Assembly (NCBI GenBank): GCA_003155465.1
Contig: PMCR01000178.1
Span: 5,110-17,245, forward strand
Source: Myxococcales bacterium
GTDB lineage: Bacteria > Myxococcota > Polyangia > Fen-1088
Direction: 5' to 3'
Length of the DNA: 12,136 nucleotides
This document shows, piece after piece, positions 6,621 through 12,136 of this stretch. Position 1 is the stretch's first letter. Each line of letters opens with the position of its first letter. A program made the position numbers and the translations under genes. The notes beneath the pieces are model-generated. The model was not told where the DNA came from. It did not search any database and worked only from the letters and a program-made list of their open reading frames with translations.

Positions 6621-8318
6621 ATGTCTTCTATGCGCACACTGGTCGCCATCACGTCGTTGTGTTCGCTGGGTTTGTTCACCTCCTGCGTGGGTCTGGACAA
6701 GCCGGCGCTGGTAGCCACTTGCGAGAAGCCCGGGGGTTGCACCCGCCTTGACAGTGGTCCCGACGGCCAGCCGCTCGATCTCCCGACTGCGCTGGATGCA
6801 GCCTATGGCGTGGCGGATGGATCCCCGGAAGACACCTCGCCCGGCGTGCACCTAGATGGGCTTGATGGGGTCGATACGGCCGGAGCGGGCGATGGGTTGC
6901 AGACTGGCGCAGACGTCGGCGAGATCAGCAAGGACACGCCCGCCGGCGTCGACATGGCAGCCGATGCCTTGACCACGACGGGGTCCGACGTCGTCGACGA
7001 TGCTACAGAAAACCCACCGCCGGACGCGGGCGAGGCCGACGCTGCCATCCTCAGCGGGACCTGCGCTATCGCTGACAGGCCGGCGCCTGCAGGAACTGTC
7101 TGCCGCGTGGCGAGCGGGCCTTGCGACGTCGTCGAGTTCTGTGACGGCGTGAGCACGGCATGTCCCCTTGACCGGTTCCTGGGTGCCACCGAGGTCTGCC
7201 GTGCCAAGGCAGGCAACTGCGACCTGGAAGAGAAGTGCACCGGAGCCTCGGCGGCGTGCCCTGCCGACAAGGTTCTGGCCAAGGGCGCCGTGTGTCGGGC
7301 GGCGGCGTCGGTCTGCGACGTACCCGAGTACTGTGATGGCGCCAGCGCCGCGTGCCCGGTTGATGCCTTCGCGCCAGCCACCACCACCCCATGCCGCGCT
7401 TCCACCGACGGCAACATCTGCGACCCGCCGGAGTCCTGTACGGGCACCAGCAACACCTGCCCGGCCGACGCGAAGTACAGCCCACCAGCCGCAGCACCCA
7501 CGGGGGTTGCGGTCACCCCGGGGACCCTGCTTGCCGATGTCGCATGGAATGCGGTCACCGGGGCCGCAGGCTACAACGTCAAAAGCAGCACCATTTCCAA
7601 AGCCGGCTACGCTGTTCGTGGGTCGCCCACCACCTCTCCCTTCACGGTTAGCCCCCTGACCGCGGGCCAGACCTACTACCTCGTCGTGTCAGCCTACTTT
7701 GGCCAGCCTTCGTGCGAATCCGCCAATTCGGCCGAGGTCAGCGCTGTGTCCTGTGTGGCCACGGCGCCCACGGCGCTCGTCGCCACGCCGGACAAAGCAG
7801 GCCGCGTGCTCTTGACGTGGACCCCGCCGATCGGCGGCGCGGCTTCCTACAGCGTCTCGCGAAGCGCGACCTCAGGCAGCGGTTACGCGGTGGTGGCCAG
7901 CGGCCTTCTGACGGCGAGCTACACGGACAGTCCAGTCGTCCCCGCGGGTGGGACGGCGACCCTCTCCTACGTGGTGCGGGCCAACGTTGCCAACTGCTAT
8001 TCGCCCTACTCCGTGCCAGCCACGGCCGTGGTGTGCAGCGCTCCTGTGGCGCCGACTCTCACGGCGACTGCGGGCGTCGGTCAAGTGGTGCTGACCTGGA
8101 CGGCTTCGCCAGGTGCCAATTCCTACCTCGTTCAGCGCAGCATCGTCTCAGGCACCGGCTATGCCCCGATTGTGGGAGGGCCATTCTCTGCAGCCAGCGC
8201 AACCGACAAGGGCGTCACTGGCGGAACTACCTACTACTACGTCGTTTCCGCCAGCAACGGCACCTGCAGTTCGGCCAATTCGGTCGAGAAATCCGCCGTA
8301 CCCACCGCTGCGCATTGA
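6621..8318 (+). CDS. Lipoprotein with four disintegrin-like Cys repeats and three fibronectin type III domains
   Basis: 565 residues from ATG 6621; ATG 6603 (571 residues) is the main alternative, and the frame is open further upstream to a TTG at 6528. The signal peptide ends in FTSC (Cys22), so it is lipid-anchored. Residues 42-145 are an Asp/Gly/Ala-rich linker. Residues 157-285 hold four repeats of about 31 residues with the spacing C-x6-C-x5-C-x6-CP, for example CDVPEYCDGASAACP, which is close to the C-terminal half of animal ADAM/snake-venom disintegrin domains. Then come three fibronectin III-like domains at about 288-378, 380-471 and 474-560, each with the LxW and TYYxVxSA-type strands. 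All point to an extracellular binding or adhesion role with no catalytic domain. The stop lies 2 nt from that of the convergent SDR gene. Confidence 0.85.
   Translation: MSSMRTLVAITSLCSLGLFTSCVGLDKPALVATCEKPGGCTRLDSGPDGQPLDLPTALDAAYGVADGSPEDTSPGVHLDGLDGVDTAGAGDGLQTGADVGEISKDTPAGVDMAADALTTTGSDVVDDATENPPPDAGEADAAILSGTCAIADRPAPAGTVCRVASGPCDVVEFCDGVSTACPLDRFLGATEVCRAKAGNCDLEEKCTGASAACPADKVLAKGAVCRAAASVCDVPEYCDGASAACPVDAFAPATTTPCRASTDGNICDPPESCTGTSNTCPADAKYSPPAAAPTGVAVTPGTLLADVAWNAVTGAAGYNVKSSTISKAGYAVRGSPTTSPFTVSPLTAGQTYYLVVSAYFGQPSCESANSAEVSAVSCVATAPTALVATPDKAGRVLLTWTPPIGGAASYSVSRSATSGSGYAVVASGLLTASYTDSPVVPAGGTATLSYVVRANVANCYSPYSVPATAVVCSAPVAPTLTATAGVGQVVLTWTASPGANSYLVQRSIVSGTGYAPIVGGPFSAASATDKGVTGGTTYYYVVSASNGTCSSANSVEKSAVPTAAH
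7089..7475 (+). repeat. Coding repeat: four disintegrin-like Cys units
   Basis: Four divergent copies of a ~96-nt unit, each encoding VCR-x-A...CD-xx-E-x-C-x-G-x-S-x-x-CP-x-D. Cys spacing is kept in all four while the rest drifts, showing old duplication under structural constraint. Confidence 0.7.
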
Positions 8319-8320
8319 AA

Positions 8321-9028
8321 TCACCCGAAGACGTCGAGACACTGCCCGGTCATAGCCGCTGGCGCGTCTGCGGCCATGAACAACGCCACCCGGGCCACCT
8401 CGGCCGGCGTCATCTCGGGCGTGGCACCTGGCTGACCGAGGGCCAGCATCTCGGTGTCCACCGACCCGGGGCAAATGGCATTCACGGCGATGCCGTCCAG
8501 GCGCAGTTCTTTGGCCAAGGCTCGCGTCAGGCCAACCACGCCGTGCTTGGCCGCACAATACGCGCCCAGCAGGGGCGTGCCCCGACGGCCGGCGATGGAC
8601 GCCATGTTGATGATCCGGCCTCGACCACGGCTGCGCAAAGTGGGCAGAAACGCCTGAATGACCAAGAACATGCTGGTCAAGTTCGCGGCCAGCACGTCGT
8701 CCCAGGTCTTTTCGGGCAGTGTCTCGATGCTGGCCCGCGCGACGATGCCGGCGTTGTTCACCAGGATGTCGGGAGCGCCCAGGCGGGCGAGCACCAAGTC
8801 GCGGAAGCGACCGACCTCTTCGCGGCGCCTGACGTCGCAGGCGGCGACGAGATGGCACGCGCGTTCCGCTGTATCGAGATCGTCGAGGAAGCTGCCGCGG
8901 TTCACCTGGCGCGCACATCCCGCCACGGCTGCGCCCTCGCTCGCCAGCAGCGCTGCGATGGCTCGGCCGATGCCGCGAGAGGCGCCGGTGACCACGGCCA
9001 CTTTACCGGCCAGCCTGGTTGCGCTCAT
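8321..9028 (-). CDS. Short-chain dehydrogenase/reductase, FabG-like
   Basis: 235 residues of the classical SDR family, NAD(P)H-dependent and cytoplasmic. The cofactor loop is TGASRGIG (14-21), followed by NNAG (91-94) and the catalytic tetrad Asn116, Ser144, Tyr157 and Lys161 with the normal 13- and 4-residue spacing, then the CPGSV motif. The C-terminal end (MTGQCLDVFG) is one or two residues short of the usual GG. ATG 9028 forms an ATGA overlap with the FolE stop, so the two are translationally coupled; the frame is open upstream, but that is only the shadow of folE. Many such enzymes are annotated as 3-oxoacyl-ACP reductases. Coupling to a FolE-like protein instead hints at a pterin or related reductase, which is an inference from context only. 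Confidence 0.9.
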   Translation of the reverse strand: MSATRLAGKVAVVTGASRGIGRAIAALLASEGAAVAGCARQVNRGSFLDDLDTAERACHLVAACDVRRREEVGRFRDLVLARLGAPDILVNNAGIVARASIETLPEKTWDDVLAANLTSMFLVIQAFLPTLRSRGRGRIINMASIAGRRGTPLLGAYCAAKHGVVGLTRALAKELRLDGIAVNAICPGSVDTEMLALGQPGATPEMTPAEVARVALFMAADAPAAMTGQCLDVFG

Positions 9029-9609
9029 CGCACGCGTCCGCCCAGGTTCGCGGCCGCCAGCAGCCGCGCTTTGAGATCGGGCCGCTCGCGCATCTCGCCC
9101 ACGAAGGCACTGGTGACCACTCCCGACTGATCGTGGCGCTCGCCCGGCAACGCCAGGCAGAGCTGCTCGGCCTCGATCACGCAGCCCGCGCCGCGCGCGC
9201 CCAGACCGTGCCAAAGAGCCTCGGCGATCTGGTGGGTGGCTCGTTCTTGCAGGGTGAGACGCTTGGTGAAGCACTCGACCAGGTCGGCCAGCCGGCCGAA
9301 GCCCACCAGCTTCCCCGCCGGCAAGTAGGCCACATGCGCGACCCCACGGTAGGGAAGCAGATGGTGGGGACACATGGCGTGGAAACGCAGGCCGCCCACC
9401 ACGACCACGTCGGGATCAGCTTCGCCCACCACCGGCTCGCCGAGAATCTGCGCCGGATCCATGTCATAGCCGGCCAGAAACTCGCGCTGCCACACCTCCG
9501 CGACACGCTCGGGCGTACGCGCCAGATCGGAATCCTTGTCCACGTCGCGGCCGGCAGCCCGCAAGAGCGCCTCCACCGCGGCACGCAAAGCTTTCGAATC
9601 GGAGGCCAT
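9025..9609 (-). CDS. folE: GTP cyclohydrolase I-like protein (FolE family) with altered active site
   Basis: 194 residues, close to the usual FolE length. The family enzyme converts GTP to 7,8-dihydroneopterin triphosphate for folate and other pterins. RTPERVAEVW (31-40) and the zinc-site motif CPHHLLP (80-86) are present. A gapless alignment with E. coli FolE (offset 30) maps the zinc ligands Cys110, His113, Cys181 to Cys80, His83, Cys151; His112 to His82; and the guanine-binding Gln151-Glu152 to Gln121-Glu122. Changed are His179 to Gln149, Ser135 to Gly105, Lys136 to Arg106, Arg139 to Asp109 and Arg185 to Pro155, positions I recall as catalytic or triphosphate-binding. It may use another substrate or be weak. 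Start ATG 9609 is set by GGGGAG ending 4 nt upstream. It follows the rhodanese gene by 11 nt and overlaps the SDR start. Confidence 0.9.
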   Translation of the reverse strand: MASDSKALRAAVEALLRAAGRDVDKDSDLARTPERVAEVWQREFLAGYDMDPAQILGEPVVGEADPDVVVVGGLRFHAMCPHHLLPYRGVAHVAYLPAGKLVGFGRLADLVECFTKRLTLQERATHQIAEALWHGLGARGAGCVIEAEQLCLALPGERHDQSGVVTSAFVGEMRERPDLKARLLAAANLGGRVR

Positions 9610-9620
9610 GTTGCTCCCCT

Positions 9621-10418
9621 CTAGGTTCCCGCGTCGAGGCGGACCAAGGGATAACCGGCGTTGGTCCACGCATCCGTGCCGCCGGTAAGCTCACTGATGT
9701 TGCGATAGCCACGGGCAACCAGGGCGTTTCCCGCCTGCTTGCTCATGCCGCCTGAACGACAGGTCAGCACGACCTTGGTGTCGAGATTGGGGCCGATGAA
9801 GGCAACCAGGGCAGGGATGTCGCTATAGGCGATGCGCGCATCGGTGCCTGGGATACTGCCGGCGTTGGGCGTGTGGACATCGATGAGCAAGAAGTCCTTG
9901 TTGGCCAGGGCGGCATGGAGCTGCTGGGGCGACATTTCGCCCAGGGTGGCGGGCGCGAGGTCGGTCGGGGGTTTGGCCGTGTCGACCGCCATGACGTCAG
10001 CTGGCTTGGCAGCGTCGAGGCCATCCGTGTCTGGACGGCTCAGCGCCTCGGCCGCGTCCATTCGGACAACCGAATCCACCGCCACCAAGTCCGGCGTGAC
10101 CTGCAAGCTGTCTGCGGCCAATGCAACATCTGGCGGCGTGGCCGCCCGGTCATTGCTGGCGTCGGCCTGCGGCGGCACCGTTTCGCTTCCCGCGTCGACA
10201 GCGCCGGTTGGACGATCGGTGGAGGCTTCGGCCAGGGTGGAGCTACCGGCATCAGCGGGCGTGGCCGCCTCGGCGCTTGCGGCCGCGCCATCGGGGAGCA
10301 GAGCCATCCCGTCGGGAAGCGAAGACACGTCCTCGGAACCGCTGCGGCTGCCGGACCCGCAGCCGGCGAAGCCGAAGCCGATGATAAGCGGCAGCACAAG
10401 TCTGATGTCTATGCGCAA
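9621..10418 (-). CDS. Lipoprotein with C-terminal rhodanese domain
   Basis: 265 residues from TTG 10418. The lipoprotein signal runs to FAGC (Cys20), residues 21-158 are an Asp/Ala-rich low-complexity linker, and residues of about 160-260 are a single rhodanese domain: LIDVHTPNAGSIPGT, then CRSGGMS with the active-site Cys220 in a six-residue loop, then GGTDAWTNAGYP. Rhodanese domains transfer sulfane sulfur or bind thiols. Here the domain would be displayed in the periplasm or on the outer membrane, away from its cytosolic neighbours. TTG is preferred because AGAGAGGG ends 4 nt upstream and gives a compact signal. A GTG at 10469 overlaps the EF-G stop as GTGA but lacks a ribosome site and would add 17 residues. 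It likely belongs to the EF-G > rhodanese > FolE > SDR operon. Confidence 0.85.
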   Translation of the reverse strand: MRIDIRLVLPLIIGFGFAGCGSGSRSGSEDVSSLPDGMALLPDGAAASAEAATPADAGSSTLAEASTDRPTGAVDAGSETVPPQADASNDRAATPPDVALAADSLQVTPDLVAVDSVVRMDAAEALSRPDTDGLDAAKPADVMAVDTAKPPTDLAPATLGEMSPQQLHAALANKDFLLIDVHTPNAGSIPGTDARIAYSDIPALVAFIGPNLDTKVVLTCRSGGMSKQAGNALVARGYRNISELTGGTDAWTNAGYPLVRLDAGT

Positions 10419-10422
10419 GAGT

Positions 10423-10430
10423 CCCTCTCT
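10423..10430 (-). promoter_or_regulatory. Shine-Dalgarno for the rhodanese lipoprotein TTG start
   Basis: AGAGAGGG on the minus strand, 4 nt before TTG (10418-10416). It is the best ribosome site in the 47-nt gap after the EF-G stop and supports the non-ATG start. Confidence 0.5.
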
Positions 10431-10465
10431 GTCGGCAAGACTAGCACCGAACGGTGCCCATGCGC

Positions 10466-12136
10466 TCACTCGCAGACGTCGTAGCTTTCGAACTGCATCG
10501 TGTAGTTGGCGCGGCCCTGGGTGGCCGAGCGCAGATCAGTCGAGTAGCCAAACATGCGGCGCAGCGGCACCTTGGCGATAATCAAGCGCTGGGCGCCGCG
10601 CACGCCCACGTCCTCGATGCGGGCGTGGCGCGCGTTGAGATCGCCGACCACACCACCCACGTTGGCTTCAGGCGCGGTGACCTCGACCTTCATGATGGGT
10701 TCAAGCAGGCGCGTGCCCGCCTCGCGCGAGGCCAGGCGCAAGGCCTCGCCCACCGCGGCCCGCTGGCCAGCGGGCGTGGAGGCGTCGGGGCGGTACTCGA
10801 TGCCGATGACAGACACGTCGATGTCCTCGAAGGGATAGCCCTCGGGCCCAGAGCGCATGGCTTCGGTCGCGCCCTCCAGCGCCGCATCTAGGATGGCGCG
10901 CGGTGTGTCCGGGATGCGGGGCGCACCTGACGGCGACTCGACCTTCGTCACAGCCAGACTGACTTGGTTGCCACTGCCGCGCGGACGCGGCGCCACCCGC
11001 ACCCGCGCCTGCCCGAACACCTTTTCGTCCTCGATTTCGCGCTCGAAACGCGCCTCGGCCTCGGCCGCCTTGGCCAAGGTTTCGCGGTACACCACCTGGG
11101 GCCGGCCCACATGCGCGTCCACGCCGTACTCGCGGCGCAGACGGTCCACCACGATGTCGAGGTGGAGCTCGCCCATGCCCCGAATGATGGTCTGGCCCGT
11201 CTCCGGATCTTCGCCCGTGTGGAAGGTGGGGTCTTCGTCGGCCAGCTTGGCCAGGCCGAAATCGAGCTTCTCTTTTTCCGCCTGGGTCTTGGGCTCGATG
11301 CGCTCGCGCCGGTTGGCGTGGACCGAAAAGAGGCGGGTGATCTTTTCGTTGCGCCGGGTGCGCGGGTTCTGCACTTCGTCGCCGGCTTTCAGCACGCCCG
11401 AATAGATGCGCAGGTACACCGTCTTGCGCCCCTCGTCCATGGCCACCTTGAAGGCCAGGGCGCAAAATGGTGCGCTGTCGTCGGAGATTCGGGTGATGAT
11501 TTCGTCGCGGCCCGGTACATGGCCGGTGATGGGCGGCACCTCGGTGGGCGAGGGCAGAAAGTCACAGACCGCGTCGAGCAACGGCTGCACGCCCTTGTTG
11601 CGCAGAGCCGAACCAGCCAGCACCGGGACTATTTTGCAGGCGAGGGTGCCCTTGCGCAGGGCTGCCACCAAGGCGGCTGGCTCAACCGTCTTGCCCTCGA
11701 GATACGCGGCTGCGATGTCGTCGTCGAAGTCCGCCGCCGCTTCGACCAGTTTCTCACGCGCGGCGGCCACGGCAGCGGCCATGGACAAGGGTATGCTGTC
11801 CTCGCGCGGCGGATCGTCTTCAGCGCCCGAGAAGAAGATGGCGCGCTCGCGCACCAAGTCCACCACTCCGGTGAAATGGTCCTCGGCGCCGATGGGAAGC
11901 TGGACCGGCACTGGCCGCGCAGCGAGGCGCGTGCGGATCTCATCGACCACGGACTGAAAGTCCGCCCCCGGACGGTCCATCTTGTTGATGAAGGCCAGGC
12001 GGGGCACGTGGAACTGGTCAGCCTGGTGCCACACGGTTTCGGACTGTGGTTCCACGCCGGAAACCCCGCAGAACACGACCACCGCGCCGTCGAGCACGCG
12101 CAGCGAGCGTTCCACCTCGATGGTGAAGTCCACGTG
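10466..12136 (-). CDS. fusA: Elongation factor G paralogue, 5' end outside window, internal deletion at domain II/III
   Basis: 556 codons are visible. The gene runs off the right edge, and the first visible codon (12136-12134) is the catalytic His of the DxPGH motif. Seen in order: [12 protein letters not shown]4 motif NKMD, G5-like GSAL, the domain II start ([14 protein letters not shown]), domain III (EPKT...[24 protein letters not shown]), a divergent domain IV and domain V ([33 protein letters not shown]). Two oddities stand out. HANRRERIE joins directly to EPKT at 11294-11299, omitting about 45-47 residues that close the domain II barrel in standard EF-G. The domain IV signature TGGRGQYG is absent, and the tip His of SYHEVDSSE aligns with Arg. 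It is therefore a paralogue rather than the housekeeping factor, and may be defective, specialised or misassembled. First gene of the visible minus-strand run. Confidence 0.9.
   Translation of the reverse strand, partial: HVDFTIEVERSLRVLDGAVVVFCGVSGVEPQSETVWHQADQFHVPRLAFINKMDRPGADFQSVVDEIRTRLAARPVPVQLPIGAEDHFTGVVDLVRERAIFFSGAEDDPPREDSIPLSMAAAVAAAREKLVEAAADFDDDIAAAYLEGKTVEPAALVAALRKGTLACKIVPVLAGSALRNKGVQPLLDAVCDFLPSPTEVPPITGHVPGRDEIITRISDDSAPFCALAFKVAMDEGRKTVYLRIYSGVLKAGDEVQNPRTRRNEKITRLFSVHANRRERIEPKTQAEKEKLDFGLAKLADEDPTFHTGEDPETGQTIIRGMGELHLDIVVDRLRREYGVDAHVGRPQVVYRETLAKAAEAEARFEREIEDEKVFGQARVRVAPRPRGSGNQVSLAVTKVESPSGAPRIPDTPRAILDAALEGATEAMRSGPEGYPFEDIDVSVIGIEYRPDASTPAGQRAAVGEALRLASREAGTRLLEPIMKVEVTAPEANVGGVVGDLNARHARIEDVGVRGAQRLIIAKVPLRRMFGYSTDLRSATQGRANYTMQFESYDVCE

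Noticed and set aside
5919..6851. 310-codon minus-strand open frame across the lipoprotein intergenic region
   Set aside because: It overlaps the Cys-rich domain coding sequence and the sigma-54-like site, and its product is Arg/Gly/Ala-rich with no signal or motif.
7712..9130. 472-codon plus-strand open frame spanning the FN3 gene end and the SDR gene
   Set aside because: It is out of frame with the FN3 domains and antisense to a complete SDR with an intact catalytic tetrad.
9029..9373. N-terminal extension of the SDR to a 350-residue protein
   Set aside because: The extra 115 residues are the folE sequence read in another frame; the SDR domain begins properly at ATG 9028.

Overview
The window is GC-rich, gene-dense bacterial DNA with third-position G/C bias in all genes. 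Several features suggest a myxobacterium-like member of the Myxococcota (Polyangia type): many lipoproteins with Gly-rich or Asp/Ala/Pro-rich linkers ahead of small Cys-rich domains, thrombospondin-type-3/OmpA surface protein architecture, a PP2C phosphatase, and an extra, divergent EF-G. This is inference from gene style; there is no rRNA or other strict taxonomic marker.

Layout. 1-1367 (+): the C-terminal end of an OmpA/TSP3 outer-membrane protein, then a PP2C phosphatase. 1370-1526: a compact near-palindromic element with 19-22 bp terminal inverted repeats at CTAG sites, reading as a MITE of IS630/Tc1-mariner type, followed by about 425 bp without a convincing gene. 1953-2945 (+): an HMGL-like (DRE-TIM) aldolase of unknown substrate. 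2996-3165: hairpin-forming GC-rich repeats that overlap the ambiguous start of a secreted protein (to 4401) made of two duplicated START/SRPBCC-like domains. A hairpin covers both stop codons where this gene meets a convergent pair of minus-strand genes for small secreted Cys-rich proteins (4423-5294). 5490-6401 and 6621-8318 (+): two lipoproteins, one with a long Gly-rich tandem-repeat linker, the other with four disintegrin-like Cys repeats and three fibronectin III domains. The second is preceded by a sigma-54-like site.

8321-12136 (-): a compact run reading EF-G paralogue > rhodanese lipoprotein > FolE-like protein > SDR. Intervals are 47 nt, 11 nt and an ATGA overlap, so co-transcription is likely. 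Two members are unusual. The EF-G lacks about 45-47 residues at the domain II/III junction and has lost domain IV signature residues. The FolE keeps its zinc ligands and guanine-binding pair but has changed the catalytic His and four other active-site positions.

I see no CRISPR array, tRNA, rRNA, integrase or recognised defence system. The best leads are the FolE variant with its coupled SDR, the EF-G deletion, the MITE-like element and the disintegrin-like repeats. Several genes have a Shine-Dalgarno (SD) sequence ending only 3-4 nt before the start codon, and I used this to choose starts.
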